64,000 nucleotides of DNA from Paenirhizobium daejeonense (GTDB taxonomy: Bacteria; Pseudomonadota; Alphaproteobacteria; Rhizobiales; Rhizobiaceae), in assembly GCF_014280875.1 (NCBI RefSeq), contig NZ_JACLAL010000002.1, positions 645,001 to 709,000 of the forward strand. The letters run 5' to 3'. Within the stretch, counting starts at the first letter, position 1; every line of letters starts with the position of its first letter. The translations under genes and the position numbers were made by a program. Below the pieces are notes generated by a model. That model was not told where the DNA came from. It ran no database searches and worked only from the letters and a program-made list of their open reading frames with translations. Positions 9,053-18,665 of this stretch are shown here, piece by piece.

Positions 9053-10234
9053 TCAGGCGAGCCGCCGGTAAACCGGCATAACCAACAGCGCCGCGACGAC
9101 AAGCGCGAAGGCCGCAGCAATGGTTCCGGCATCGTAACTGCCCGTCCATTCGGCAAGCGAACCTGCGACCAGCGGACCGATGATCTGACCGACACCGAAA
9201 GCGGCGGTCAGGAAAGCAAGCGCACGGCGCTGGCTTTCCGGCGCAAGCTGGCGCCCGATTCTCAGGGCATAGGCGGTTATGATCATGAATGTCGCGCCGA
9301 GCATCAAACCGCCGACGATCGGCGCATAGGGCGAAGGCAGCAGCACCGACCCTAGAACACCTGCCGCCTCGATCAGCAGGCTCGCCACATAGGCTCCACG
9401 CAACCCGATTCGAATCATAATCGGCCGCCAGACGAACAAGGAGACTGCCGCTGTGCAGCCCGCCAGGAACCATGTCAGGAATTCCACCATCGGCCCGGCG
9501 TCGCTCATGCGCGCCATGGCAACGACGAACGTGGCGGTGACCACGTAGCCGAAGCCGAACAGCGCGTATGAAATCGTCAGCAGCACCAGTGGAAGCTTCC
9601 AGACGAGCGGCGGCTCGGGACTGGGTTTCGCCTCGAATCTCGGAGCCGATGGCAGAAGCGCGATGACGACCAACAGGGCAATCAGGCTGATGGCGGCACC
9701 CGCCAGCCAGTCCACCTGCCACGAGGCAATCCCGAAGGGACCGGAGTAAGCCACGATAGCCACCATCAGCGAGGAAATGGCAATCCCGAAGCCCACACCA
9801 CCGAAGTGGGCCGACTGGACCGCCTCGCTTCCGGCCAGCGCGGCATGGCCGAGAACGACGGTCGTGATAAAGATCAAGGCAAAGGCGCTGGCGAGGCCGG
9901 CAAGGAAGCGCAGCACACAAAAGGCCCAGACGGTTTCGACGCCGGCCATGGCCGCCAGCAGAAGCGTGCTGACGGCCAGCGCGGCAAGCCCCGCGCTACG
10001 CTCCCGGCCGGAAACCCAGCCATAGGCTGCAAGGATCGCCCCCACCAGATAGCCGGTAAAGTTCGCCGCCGCGATCAACCCCGCATCGCCGCTAGAAAGG
10101 CCGAGATCGGTCACCATGCCCGGCAGGATCGGCGTGAAAGAGAAACGCCCGAAACCCATGGCCGCCGCCATTGCCAGCGCGCCGGCGAGAGCCGTCTTAA
10201 ACAGATCGAAGCCTTGGGAATTGCCGTTCGTCAT
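9053..10234 (-). CDS. YbfB/YjiJ-family MFS transporter
   Basis: About 393 residues and 12 predicted membrane helices. The family signature GFGRFSFTPILPGM follows the first helix, and the MFS-type loop YGWVSGRERS follows helix 2. An upstream in-frame start at 10276 exists, but ATG 10234 (MTNGNSQGF) gives the usual short N terminus and is preferred. Substrate unknown; the family is often called a sugar or drug exporter without direct proof. Its start is about 85 bp from the methionine aminopeptidase stop, on the same strand. Confidence 0.85.
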   Translation of the reverse strand: MTNGNSQGFDLFKTALAGALAMAAAMGFGRFSFTPILPGMVTDLGLSSGDAGLIAAANFTGYLVGAILAAYGWVSGRERSAGLAALAVSTLLLAAMAGVETVWAFCVLRFLAGLASAFALIFITTVVLGHAALAGSEAVQSAHFGGVGFGIAISSLMVAIVAYSGPFGIASWQVDWLAGAAISLIALLVVIALLPSAPRFEAKPSPEPPLVWKLPLVLLTISYALFGFGYVVTATFVVAMARMSDAGPMVEFLTWFLAGCTAAVSLFVWRPIMIRIGLRGAYVASLLIEAAGVLGSVLLPSPYAPIVGGLMLGATFMIITAYALRIGRQLAPESQRRALAFLTAAFGVGQIIGPLVAGSLAEWTGSYDAGTIAAAFALVVAALLVMPVYRRLA

Positions 10235-10318
10235 AGGCGGTTTATCGCACCGCAACAACTGAACGACAAACCACAAATACTGATCGCCGGCTCAACGCAG
10301 CTTGATGGAAAGCGGGGA

Positions 10319-11068
10319 TCAATCCGCCAGCGTCAGGATGATCGGGCCGTTGCGGGTGACGACAAGGGTGTGTTCGAACTGCACGGTCGGCGCCTTCGGT
10401 TCGCTGAAAAGCGTCCAGGGATCGTCGCCATCCTCGGCCCAGAGCCCACCGATTGAAAGGAATGGCTCGACGGTGAAGACCAGTCCCTCTTCCATGATCC
10501 GCGTCTCGTCCGGGTCCGGCCAGGTCGCCAGCTCCTTCGGTTCCTCGTGCAGCGAATGGCCGATGCCGTGGCTCGCAAGGTTCTGGATCAGCGTATAGCG
10601 GTTCTTCCTCGCAAATGTGCCGATGGCGTTGCCGATATTGGCCATGGGCTGGCCGGTGCGAACCTGATTGATCCCCACCCACATCGCCCGCTTGCCGTCG
10701 CGTACCAGCCGCTCGAGCTTCGGTGTTACCGGCGGCACGATGAAGGACGATCCGGTATCGCCGAAGAAGCCCGCCTTCTCGCCGGAAACGTCGATATTAA
10801 CGAGATCGCCGGCGAGGATCTTGCGGTCACCCGGAATGCCGTGGGCCACTTCTTCGTTGACGCTGATGCAGGTCGCGCCTGGAAACTGGTAACAGAGTTC
10901 CGGTGCCGACTGCGCGCCAGCATCTTCCAGAACCTTGCGGCCGATCTGGTCCAGCTCCCGCGTGGTGATGCCCGGCTCCAGCGCCGCCGCCATCGTCTTC
11001 ACGGCCACGGCACAGATATGGCCGATCTCCTTGAGGCGGGTCAGGTCGTCGTCGCTGGATACAATCAT
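10319..11068 (-). CDS. map: type I methionine aminopeptidase
   Basis: Removes the initiator methionine from nascent proteins in the cytosol; 249 residues, standard for type Ia. The dinuclear metal site is readable: Asp in VNIDVSGE, Asp in FFGDTGSSF, His in HGIGHSLHEEP, Glu in FTVEPF and Glu in QFEHTL. The proximal histidine sits in EEVAHGIPG. The sequence differs from the housekeeping map that usually lies near rpsB or radC in this group, so it may be a second paralogue; this is inference from context. It starts about 70 bp from the stop of the luciferase-like gene. Confidence 0.93.
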   Translation of the reverse strand: MIVSSDDDLTRLKEIGHICAVAVKTMAAALEPGITTRELDQIGRKVLEDAGAQSAPELCYQFPGATCISVNEEVAHGIPGDRKILAGDLVNIDVSGEKAGFFGDTGSSFIVPPVTPKLERLVRDGKRAMWVGINQVRTGQPMANIGNAIGTFARKNRYTLIQNLASHGIGHSLHEEPKELATWPDPDETRIMEEGLVFTVEPFLSIGGLWAEDGDDPWTLFSEPKAPTVQFEHTLVVTRNGPIILTLAD

Positions 11069-11140
11069 CGTTGGTCTTTCGGGCCATCCGGCCCCGTCTT
11101 GTCAGAAAGGGCCTTCTTATTTTGAAGGAATGCGGGGTGC

Positions 11141-12187
11141 TTACGCCCCAGCTTCCGACGGGGTCAATGCCTTTCGCACCAGAGGCGCGACTTTTGTGCC
11201 GTAAAGCTCGATGCCGCGCATGATGTCCTTATGTGGCATCGGGCCGATCGCCATCTGCAGCATGAAGCGGGTATTGCCGAAGAGCTTGTGGTTGGCGACG
11301 ATCTTTTCCGCAACGGTTTCGGGATCGCCGACGAACAGCGCGCCTTCCGGCCCGCGCGACATGTCGAAATGGGCCCGGCTTGTCGGTCCCCAGCCACGCT
11401 CGCGGCCGATTCGGTTCATGACGGTTGCCTGTGGCTCATAGAAAACGTCAGCCGCCTTCTCCGTCGTGTCGGCGATGAAGCCGTGCACATTGATCGAACT
11501 TTCCAGCGTCTTCGGGTCGAGACCAGCCTTGGCCGCGCTCTGGCGGTACAGATCGAAGAGCGGCGCGAAACGCCGGGGTTCGCCGCCGATGATGGCCAGC
11601 GCCAGCGGCAGGCCAAGATAGCCGGCCCGCGCCGCCGATTGCGGCGTGCCGCCAATGGCGATCCACAGCGGTAGCGGATCCTGCAGCGGTCGGGGATAAA
11701 CGCCGCGGCCGGCAATCGGCTTGCGGGTCTCGCCTTCCCAGGTCACCACCTCGTTTTCGCGGATCTCGCCGAGCAACTGCAACTTTTCGGCAAACAGCAG
11801 GTCGTAATCCTCGAGGTCATAACCGAACAGCGGAAAGCTCTCGATGAAGGACCCACGTCCCGCCATGATCTCGGCGCGGCCGTTCGACAACAGGTCGACG
11901 GTGGCGAACTGCTGGAACACACGCACCGGATCGTCGGAGGAAAGCACGGTAACGGCGCTCGTCAGGCGGATGTTCTTCGTCTTGACGGCAGCAGCAGCAA
12001 GAATGGTGGATGGCGACGACGCCATGTAATCGGGACGATGGTGTTCACCAAGACCGAAGACATCGAGACCCACCTCGTCGGCCAGCTGGATCTCCTCCAG
12101 CAGATCGTCGAGGCGGCGCTTGGCTTCCGCGCCCTTGTTGGCGGCATTCGGATCAACGTCCGCAAAGGTATAAAGTCCGAGTTCCAT
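11141..12187 (-). CDS. LLM-class flavin-dependent oxidoreductase
   Basis: A 348-residue bacterial luciferase-like monooxygenase (TIM barrel; FMN/F420-type flavin site). Typical blocks: [25 protein letters not shown] near residue 36, [33 protein letters not shown] near 75, and GRGSF. Members oxidise small organics, alkanesulfonates or aldehydes using reduced flavin supplied by a partner reductase. No reductase gene is adjacent, so the substrate is unknown. The ATG at 12187 is the only start that keeps the first beta strand ([13 protein letters not shown]). Confidence 0.85.
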   Translation of the reverse strand: MELGLYTFADVDPNAANKGAEAKRRLDDLLEEIQLADEVGLDVFGLGEHHRPDYMASSPSTILAAAAVKTKNIRLTSAVTVLSSDDPVRVFQQFATVDLLSNGRAEIMAGRGSFIESFPLFGYDLEDYDLLFAEKLQLLGEIRENEVVTWEGETRKPIAGRGVYPRPLQDPLPLWIAIGGTPQSAARAGYLGLPLALAIIGGEPRRFAPLFDLYRQSAAKAGLDPKTLESSINVHGFIADTTEKAADVFYEPQATVMNRIGRERGWGPTSRAHFDMSRGPEGALFVGDPETVAEKIVANHKLFGNTRFMLQMAIGPMPHKDIMRGIELYGTKVAPLVRKALTPSEAGA

Positions 12188-12421
12188 GACGATCTCCCGT
12201 TGAAGTCACGACACAAATAGAGATCGGAAGGGACAAGGGCAAATCACCGGAAAGACAACACAGTGTTCGCTCGTAGGCGGGTGGACGTCCCGACCCATTG
12301 CAAAAAAGGCAACAGGGTGCCCTCCAAAAACCCGATTGCCAGCATGCGCGGTTTGCGCGTAACTTTTCATTGTCTTTCGCGGCGCAGCAGAACGTCGGTT
12401 TTATGTGGGAGAGAGGTAAAG

Positions 12422-13195
12422 ATGGGCAGAACAGTCGTCGTCACAGGCTCGACCAGCGGTATCGGCCTTGCAATTGCAAAAGCCTTTGCGGCAGAAGGCG
12501 ATAACGTCGTCATCAACGGTTTCGGCGACGCGGCCGAGATCGAGACGATCCGCAAGGGTCTCGAAGCCCATGGCGGCCGCGCCATCTATCATGGCGCAGA
12601 CATGACGAAGCCCGCCGAGATCCGCGATCTGATGGCGACCGCCGCCCGCGAGTTAGGCATGGTCGACGTGCTCGTCAACAATGCCGGCATCCAGCATGTC
12701 TCCCCGGTCGAGGATTTCCCGGAAGAAAAGTGGGACCAGATCATCGCGATCAACCTCAACAGTTCCTTCCACACGATCCGCGCCGCCGTTCCGGCGATGA
12801 AGGAAAAACGCCACGGGCGCATCATCAACGTTGCATCCGCCCATGGACTGATCGCCTCGCCGTTCAAATCGGCCTATGTGGCTGCAAAACATGGTATCAT
12901 GGGCCTCACGAAGAGCGTGGCGCTGGAGCTTGCCGAATTTGGCGTGACCGCGAACGCGATCTGCCCGGGCTATGTTCTGACGCCGCTGGTGGAAAAGCAG
13001 ATCCCCGACACCGCCAGGGCCCGTGGCATCACGGAGGAACAGGTGAAATCCGAGGTCATGCTGAAGTTCCAGCCGACCAAGGAATTCGTGGCAGTCGAGG
13101 AGGTCGCAGCCACCGCGCTGTTCCTCGCAAGCGACGCGGCAAGGCAGATCACCGGCACCCATATCTCGATCGATGGCGGCTGGACGGCACAGTGA
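12422..13195 (+). CDS. bdhA: D-3-hydroxybutyrate dehydrogenase (short-chain dehydrogenase)
   Basis: Interconverts D-3-hydroxybutyrate and acetoacetate with NAD, in poly-hydroxybutyrate breakdown. 257 residues from ATG 12422, which has a purine-rich GAGAGG ribosome site; a longer in-frame start at 12263 would add 53 residues without SDR homology. SDR motifs: TGSTSGIG near residue 8, NNAGIQHVSPVEDFP near 88, a serine in ASAHGLIASPFKSAY, and the YVAAK catalytic Tyr/Lys. QHVSPVE and PGYVLTPLVEKQIP are typical of bacterial 3-HBDH. The next gene, xdhA, starts 78 bp downstream and may be read from the same transcript. Confidence 0.92.
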   Translation: MGRTVVVTGSTSGIGLAIAKAFAAEGDNVVINGFGDAAEIETIRKGLEAHGGRAIYHGADMTKPAEIRDLMATAARELGMVDVLVNNAGIQHVSPVEDFPEEKWDQIIAINLNSSFHTIRAAVPAMKEKRHGRIINVASAHGLIASPFKSAYVAAKHGIMGLTKSVALELAEFGVTANAICPGYVLTPLVEKQIPDTARARGITEEQVKSEVMLKFQPTKEFVAVEEVAATALFLASDAARQITGTHISIDGGWTAQ

Positions 13196-13273
13196 GACGG
13201 CGCGTCAAGACGCCATATCAGAGGGAAATGCGGGGCATGCAGGCGACGAGCACCCCGTCAGAAAAGGCATTCA

Positions 13274-14743
13274 ATGACCGATAGCATCCGCTTCATCCTG
13301 AACGGCGAGGACATCGCCCTTTCGAGCTTCGAGCCGACCGAAACGCTTCTCGATTTCCTGCGTCTCAAGCGCCGGATGACGGGTACGAAGGAAGGTTGCG
13401 CCGAAGGCGATTGCGGCGCCTGCACCGTGCTGGTCGGCCGTCTGGTCCACGGCAAGCTGACCTATGAGACGGTCAACGCCTGCATCAGGTTCATGGGCTC
13501 GCTCAATGCCACCCATGTGGTGACCGTCGAACACCTCGCAGCAGCCGACGGCCAGCTTCATCCCGTCCAGCAGGCCATGGTCGAATGTCACGGCTCCCAG
13601 TGCGGCTTCTGCACGCCGGGCTTCGTCATGTCGCTCTACGGTCTCTGGCTGACCAATTCCAACCCGTCCCGCGCCGAGATCGAACGCGCGCTGCAAGGCA
13701 ACCTCTGTCGCTGCACGGGTTACGAGCCGATCGTCAAGGCGGCCGAACTCGTGTCGCGCACACGGCCAAGCTCGCTCTTCGACCCGCTGGAGCGCGACCG
13801 CGCCAACATCATGGCACGCCTGTGGAACCTGCAGACGGCCGAGACGATCACCGTCGTCAAGGACGACCGTCGTCTCATCGTGCCGGGTTCGGTCGCAGCG
13901 CTTGCCGATATCCTTGCGGAAGAGCCACAGGCCACCGTGGTTGCCGGCGCGACCGATGTCGGCCTCTGGGTGACCAAGCAGATGCGGCCGATCAATCCCG
14001 TGGTCTTCATCAACCACCTCGCGGACCTGCAGACGGTTACCGTCGACGACAAGGGCATCGCGCTTGGCGCCGGCGTCAGCTATGCGCAGGGCTTCGAAAC
14101 GCTTCGCAGGGAAATCCCCGCCTTCGGCCGTCTGATCGAACGCATCGGCGGCCAGCAGGTGCGCAACATGGGCACCATCGGCGGCAATGTCGCCAACGGC
14201 TCGCCGATCGGTGACACCCCGCCTGCCCTGATCGCGCTTGGCGCAAAAGTCAGGCTGCGTTCCGCCGCCGGCAGCCGGGAACTGCTGCTCGAGGATTTTT
14301 TCATCGACTACGGCAAGCAGGACCGTCGCACCGGCGAGTTCGTCGAGAGCATTTTCGTGCCCCGGCCGGAGGCCGATGCCCATTATGCGGTCTACAAGAT
14401 CTCCAAGCGGCGCGACGAGGACATCTCCGCCCTCTGCGGCGCTTTCCATCTCTCGCTCGCCGCCGATGGCAGCGTGTCCGGTATTCGCATCGCCTTCGGC
14501 GGCATGGCCGCAACCCCTAAACGCGCCCGTGCGGTTGAAGCCGCCCTATTTGGAAAGCCCTGGACACAGGCGACGGTCATACAGGCCCGCGATGCCTTCG
14601 ATCAGGACTACAAGCCGCTTACCGACTGGCGCGCCACGGCGGACTATCGCCAGCTCACGGCAAAGAACCTCCTGACCCGGTTCTTCCTGGAAACATCGGG
14701 AACGCCGCAGGAACTGCAGCGTTTCGAGCAGGAGGAAGCGTGA
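13274..14743 (+). CDS. xdhA: xanthine dehydrogenase small subunit (2Fe-2S and FAD)
   Basis: Electron-transfer subunit of the molybdenum xanthine dehydrogenase, which oxidises hypoxanthine and xanthine to urate with NAD+. 489 residues. Plant-type ferredoxin cluster: CAEGDCGACTV near residue 41. Second [2Fe-2S] domain: CGFCTPGF near 114 and NLCRCTGYEP near 140. The FAD domain starts around 190 with VVAGATDVGLWVTKQ and RNMGTIGGNVANGSP, and a CO-dehydrogenase flavoprotein C-terminal domain ends the protein. xdhB starts 161 bp downstream, across a palindromic repeat. Confidence 0.97.
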   Translation: MTDSIRFILNGEDIALSSFEPTETLLDFLRLKRRMTGTKEGCAEGDCGACTVLVGRLVHGKLTYETVNACIRFMGSLNATHVVTVEHLAAADGQLHPVQQAMVECHGSQCGFCTPGFVMSLYGLWLTNSNPSRAEIERALQGNLCRCTGYEPIVKAAELVSRTRPSSLFDPLERDRANIMARLWNLQTAETITVVKDDRRLIVPGSVAALADILAEEPQATVVAGATDVGLWVTKQMRPINPVVFINHLADLQTVTVDDKGIALGAGVSYAQGFETLRREIPAFGRLIERIGGQQVRNMGTIGGNVANGSPIGDTPPALIALGAKVRLRSAAGSRELLLEDFFIDYGKQDRRTGEFVESIFVPRPEADAHYAVYKISKRRDEDISALCGAFHLSLAADGSVSGIRIAFGGMAATPKRARAVEAALFGKPWTQATVIQARDAFDQDYKPLTDWRATADYRQLTAKNLLTRFFLETSGTPQELQRFEQEEA

Positions 14744-14766
14744 TGAGGAACCGCCTTGTCGATTTG

Positions 14767-14877
14767 CCCCTCACCCTGCCCCTCTCCCCGCAAGCAGGGA
14801 GAGGGAATGCAAACGTCGCGGCATCTCCCTTCTCCCCGTTTCCACGGGGAGAAGGTGCCGGCAGGCGGATGAGGGGC
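14767..14877. repeat. palindromic intergenic repeat between xdhA and xdhB
   Basis: About 110 bp. Two hairpins are visible: CCCTCTCCCCGC with the GAGAGGG arm around 14780-14805, and CCTTCTCCCCGT with ACGGGGAGAAGG at about 14828-14855. They are framed by CCCCTCACCCTGCC on the left and GGCAGGCGGATGAGGGG on the right. The sequence style (CCCCTCA... TTCTCCCCG... GATGAGGGG) is that of an abundant rhizobial intergenic repeat. It sits within an operon, so it may affect xdhA/xdhB mRNA ends or dosage. Confidence 0.75.
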
Positions 14878-14904
14878 AGGAACGCAGACGCAGGAATTTG
14901 ACCC

Positions 14905-17241
14905 ATGGATAAGGCGAGCTACGAACTCTACAAATATATCAACGGCCCGATGCACCAGCCGCTGCGCCATGATTCAGCTCATAAGCATGTCAGCGGAAGT
15001 GCCGAATATATCGACGATATTCCCGAACCCGCCGGCCTTCTGCATGGCGCGCTCGGCATGGCCGATCGCGCGCACGCGGAAATCGTCTCGATGGATCTTT
15101 CCGCGGTGAAGGCCTATCCGGGCGTCGTCTGTGTGCTGACCGGCAAGGATGTGCCCGGCGTCAACGACGTCTCGTCCGGCGGACATCACGACGAGCCGCT
15201 GCTGGCTGAAACAAAGGTGGAATTCCACGGCCAGCCGATCTTCGCCGTCATCGCCGAAACGCGCGATGCCGCCCGCCGTGCCGCGCGCCTCGCCAAGGTC
15301 GAATACAACGATCTGCCCTTCTGGACCGATGTCGATGGCGCTCTTGAAAACGGCGCTCCGCTTGTCACCTCCGGCATGACGCTGAAACGCGGCGAGCCGG
15401 AAGAGGAACTTGGCAAGGCCGAGCATCGCATTCAGGGCACGATGCGGATCGGCGGACAGGAGCATTTCTATCTCGAAAGCCACATCGCTCTCGCCGTTCC
15501 GGGCGAGGACGAGGATGTGACCGTCTGGTCCTCCACCCAGCACCCCTCCGAAGTGCAACACGTCGTCGGCCACGTGCTCGACATCCCGTCCCACGCGATC
15601 ACGGTCAATGTGCGCCGCATGGGCGGCGGCTTCGGCGGCAAAGAGACTCAGGGAAACCAGTTCGCGGCCCTTGCGGCGCTTGCCGCCAAGAAGCTCAACC
15701 GCGCCGTCAAGTTCCGTCCCGACCGGGACGAGGACATGACCATGACCGGCAAGCGCCATGACTTCCGCATGGACTATGATGTCGCCTTCGACAACGAGGG
15801 CCGCCTGCATGCGATGGTCGCCAACTTCGCCGCCCGCGGCGGTTATTCGGCCGACCTCTCGGGTCCCGTCACCGACCGCGCGCTCTTTCACGCGGATTCG
15901 AGCTATTTCTATCCGCATGTGAAACTCACCTCCCAACCGCTTAAAACTCATACGGTTTCCAACACCGCCTATCGCGGTTTCGGCGGCCCGCAGGGCATGC
16001 TGGGCGGCGAGCGCATCATCGAGGAGATCGCTTATGCGCTGGGCAAGGACCCGCTCGAAATCCGCAAGGCAAACTTCTACGGCGACCTCGGCTCCGACCG
16101 GGTTCTGACCCCCTATCACCAGACGGTCGAAGACAACATCATTGCGCGCGTGGTGGAAGAGCTTGAGACTTCCTGCGACTATCAGGCACGGCGCAAGGCG
16201 ATCATCGAGTTCAACAGGACAAGCCCGATCATCAAGAAGGGCATCGCGCTGACCCCGGTGAAGTTCGGCATTTCCTTCACGCTGACCGCCTTCAACCAGG
16301 CCGGAGCGCTGGTGCATGTCTATCAGGATGGCTCGATCCACCTGAACCATGGCGGCACCGAAATGGGTCAGGGGCTCTACACCAAGGTCGCGCAGGTCAT
16401 CGCCGACAGCTTCCAAGTGGATGTCGAGCGGGTGAAGATCACCGCCACCACCACCGGCAAGGTGCCGAATACCTCAGCCACCGCCGCCTCCTCCGGGACC
16501 GACCTCAATGGCATGGCCGCCTATGATGCCGCCCGGCAGATCAAGGAACGCCTCGTCGCCTTTGCCGTCGAGAAATTCGAGGTGCCGCCGGACGAGGTGG
16601 AATTCCTGCCGAACCGCGTGCGCGTCGGATCGAAGGAAATCCCCTTCCCGGATTTCGTCCGTCAGGCCTATTTCGCCCGCGTCCAGCTTTCGGCGGCGGG
16701 CTTCTACAAGACGCCGAAGATCCACTGGGATCGCGCCGCCGGCCGCGGTACGCCCTTCTACTATTTCGCCTATGGCGCCTCCTGCTCGGAAGTCTCCATC
16801 GACACGCTGACCGGCGAATACCTGATGGACCGCACCGACATCCTGCACGACGTCGGCAAGTCGCTGAATCCGGCGATCGACATCGGCCAGATCGAGGGCG
16901 GCTTCGTGCAGGGCATGGGCTGGCTGACGACGGAGGAGCTGTGGTGGGACGGCAAGGGACGGCTGAGGACGCACGCGCCCTCCACCTACAAGATCCCGCT
17001 CGCCTCCGACCGCCCGAAAATCTTCAACACGCGGCTTGCCGAGTGGTCGGAGAATGTCGAACCCACCATCGGCCGCTCCAAGGCCGTCGGCGAACCGCCC
17101 TTCATGCTGGCGATCTCCGTCCTGGAAGCGCTCTCCATGGCCGTCGCAAGCGTCGCCAACTACAAGGTCTGCCCCCGCCTCGACGCACCGGCGACGCCGG
17201 AACGGGTGTTGATGGCGGTGGAGAGGTTGAAGGCGATCTAG
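14905..17241 (+). CDS. xdhB: xanthine dehydrogenase large (molybdopterin) subunit
   Basis: Catalytic subunit: binds molybdopterin cytosine dinucleotide or molybdopterin and hydroxylates xanthine. 778 residues, the usual size. Starts ATG at 14905 with MDKASYELYKYINGP. Motifs: RHDSAHKHVSGSAEYIDDI at the N terminus, GQEHFYLESH near residue 185, MGGGFGGKET near 240, TAYRGFGGPQGM near 354, GGTEMGQGLYTKV near 483, and KAVGEPPFML near 726, which includes the catalytic-type Glu. It works with XdhA and is loaded by XdhC. Confidence 0.97.
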   Translation: MDKASYELYKYINGPMHQPLRHDSAHKHVSGSAEYIDDIPEPAGLLHGALGMADRAHAEIVSMDLSAVKAYPGVVCVLTGKDVPGVNDVSSGGHHDEPLLAETKVEFHGQPIFAVIAETRDAARRAARLAKVEYNDLPFWTDVDGALENGAPLVTSGMTLKRGEPEEELGKAEHRIQGTMRIGGQEHFYLESHIALAVPGEDEDVTVWSSTQHPSEVQHVVGHVLDIPSHAITVNVRRMGGGFGGKETQGNQFAALAALAAKKLNRAVKFRPDRDEDMTMTGKRHDFRMDYDVAFDNEGRLHAMVANFAARGGYSADLSGPVTDRALFHADSSYFYPHVKLTSQPLKTHTVSNTAYRGFGGPQGMLGGERIIEEIAYALGKDPLEIRKANFYGDLGSDRVLTPYHQTVEDNIIARVVEELETSCDYQARRKAIIEFNRTSPIIKKGIALTPVKFGISFTLTAFNQAGALVHVYQDGSIHLNHGGTEMGQGLYTKVAQVIADSFQVDVERVKITATTTGKVPNTSATAASSGTDLNGMAAYDAARQIKERLVAFAVEKFEVPPDEVEFLPNRVRVGSKEIPFPDFVRQAYFARVQLSAAGFYKTPKIHWDRAAGRGTPFYYFAYGASCSEVSIDTLTGEYLMDRTDILHDVGKSLNPAIDIGQIEGGFVQGMGWLTTEELWWDGKGRLRTHAPSTYKIPLASDRPKIFNTRLAEWSENVEPTIGRSKAVGEPPFMLAISVLEALSMAVASVANYKVCPRLDAPATPERVLMAVERLKAI

Positions 17242-17265
17242 GAAATGTTGTCTTCGAGAAGAATT

Positions 17266-17481
17266 CCCCTCTGGCCTGCCGGCCATCTCCCCCACAAGGG
17301 GAGAGAGACCAGGAGGAAATCTCTCGCTTGCATCCAGAAGGATGCAAGCAGACAACCCTCGCGAAGCCAACCGTGGACGGGGGCGACCTCCCGCCTTGAG
17401 GGGGGTGAGGAGCGGTCCGCGCAGCGGAGCAATCGATCCAGTGAATCGATTGCAGCGACGAACACCGGCAGGCCAGAGGGG
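17266..17481. repeat. 216-bp element with 17-bp perfect terminal inverted repeats between xdhB and xdhC
   Basis: The ends CCCCTCTGGCCTGCCGG (17266-17282) and CCGGCAGGCCAGAGGGG (17465-17481) are exact reverse complements. Inside are two more palindromes: GCTTGCATCC/GGATGCAAGC around 17326-17350 and AATCGATCCAGTGAATCGATT around 17431-17451. There is no coding content. The architecture is MITE/RIME-like, and sequences of this kind (CCCCTCTGNCCTGCCGGNCATCTCCCCC) recur in rhizobial intergenic DNA. Confidence 0.75.
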
Positions 17482-17492
17482 GGTGGCCACAC

Positions 17493-18353
17493 ATGAGGCC
17501 CGTGCCCGGCAAACCATCCCTTCCCGCCTTCCTCACCGCCCACCCGAACGCCGTCCTCGTCGAAGTCGCCGAAGCAAAGGGATCGACGCCGCGGGAAGCC
17601 GGCGCCTTCATGCTCGTGGCCGCTAACAGGTTGTTCGGCACCATCGGCGGTGGTCATCTGGAATTCATCGCCATCGACCACGCCCGTGCGTTGCTCGCAG
17701 GCAAGGCAGCCGACGAGACGCTGGATATCCCGCTTGGACCGGAAATCGGTCAATGCTGCGGCGGCCGCACGCTGCTGCGTTTCACCCGGATCGATGAGAC
17801 GGTTAGCGAAAGGCTCCTGCAGCAATCATCGAGCGAGCAGCAGGCCTTTCCCGATGTCTTCCTCTTCGGCGCCGGCCATGTCGGACTTGCCCTAGCGACC
17901 GCACTTGCGCCCCTGCCCTTCAATGTGACGGTGGTGGAGACCCGCCAGATCGAGGCCGGGGCCTTGCCCGAGCCGATCGCCTTTCGCCATGTCCCAATGC
18001 CGGAGGCCGAGGTCGCGGCGATCCGGCCGGGGGGCGCAGCCGTCATCCTCACTCATGACCACGCGCTCGATTTCCTGATCGCCCGGGAAGCGCTTGCACG
18101 TGACGATCTCACCTATACCGGCATGATCGGCTCCGCGACCAAGCGGGCCACCTTCTCCCGCTGGCTGATGCGCGAGGGCGGCGAAGCCGCATGGCTCGAG
18201 CGACTGACGTTGCCGGTCGGCGGCAACATGGTGAAGGACAAGCGGCCGGCAGTCATCGCAGCGCTGGTTACGGCGGAACTCACCACCCGATTGCTCGGGA
18301 CCAAGCAGGCAAAATCTTCCGCCCGTCAGGACGAGCGCGTCCTCGGCCGGTAG
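17493..18353 (+). CDS. xdhC: xanthine dehydrogenase accessory protein XdhC
   Basis: Molybdenum-cofactor chaperone that binds, sulfurates and inserts the cofactor into XdhB. 286 residues. The N-terminal XdhC/CoxI domain carries GSTPREAGAFMLV near residue 29, GTIGGGHLE near 49 and QCCGG near 87. The C-terminal Rossmann-like domain begins at LFGAGHVGLALA near 127 and has YTGMIGSATKRATF near 208. It starts 252 bp after xdhB, just beyond the inverted-repeat element, so it is probably still in the same unit. Confidence 0.94.
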   Translation: MRPVPGKPSLPAFLTAHPNAVLVEVAEAKGSTPREAGAFMLVAANRLFGTIGGGHLEFIAIDHARALLAGKAADETLDIPLGPEIGQCCGGRTLLRFTRIDETVSERLLQQSSSEQQAFPDVFLFGAGHVGLALATALAPLPFNVTVVETRQIEAGALPEPIAFRHVPMPEAEVAAIRPGGAAVILTHDHALDFLIAREALARDDLTYTGMIGSATKRATFSRWLMREGGEAAWLERLTLPVGGNMVKDKRPAVIAALVTAELTTRLLGTKQAKSSARQDERVLGR

Positions 18354-18556
18354 GAATGCCGGTTCGAAAGCAGCCAATCTGCCTCCCGGCGATCCGTGAT
18401 CGTCCGATCCTGATTCAGCCCCGTATCGCGCAGCAGCGATTCCGGCAGGTCGTCGATGGACATCCGCCCGCCATCGACGAGATGCCGAAAAGACCGGAAG
18501 ATCGCAGCGAAAATCTGGTTCCCCGGAAGCAATACGGTACGGATCGCGGACAGCAT
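18326..18556 (-). CDS. small DUF1127-like protein
   Basis: 76 residues from ATG 18556, which has a clear GGAGG ribosome site; an upstream in-frame start at 18667 would overlap the LysR start and lacks a site. The DUF1127 (YjiS-like) pattern is present: a basic/hydrophobic N-terminal helix, then DDLPESLLRDTGLNQ. It is divergent from the LysR gene at 18666, and its 3' end overlaps the xdhC end by about 28 bp, tail to tail. Small DUF1127 proteins in Brucella and Agrobacterium are targets of LysR regulator VtlR/LsrB and have been linked to phosphate, carbon and RNA metabolism. The direct role here is unknown. Confidence 0.7.
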   Translation of the reverse strand: MLSAIRTVLLPGNQIFAAIFRSFRHLVDGGRMSIDDLPESLLRDTGLNQDRTITDRREADWLLSNRHSYRPRTRSS

Positions 18557-18665
18557 GGTCGCCTCCACTTGCGAAATATTCTGTTGATGCATGACAGGAC
18601 AAGTGCACTTGAATTGCGGGAGTTTCCAATTCAAACTGAGCGCAGCACCATAAAGAGAACTTATC

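Noticed and set aside
12263..12421. N-terminal extension of bdhA
   Set aside because: Non-SDR sequence; a good ribosome site precedes ATG 12422.
14974..16416. 480-codon minus-strand frame opposite xdhB
   Set aside because: Shadow of xdhB in GC-rich DNA.
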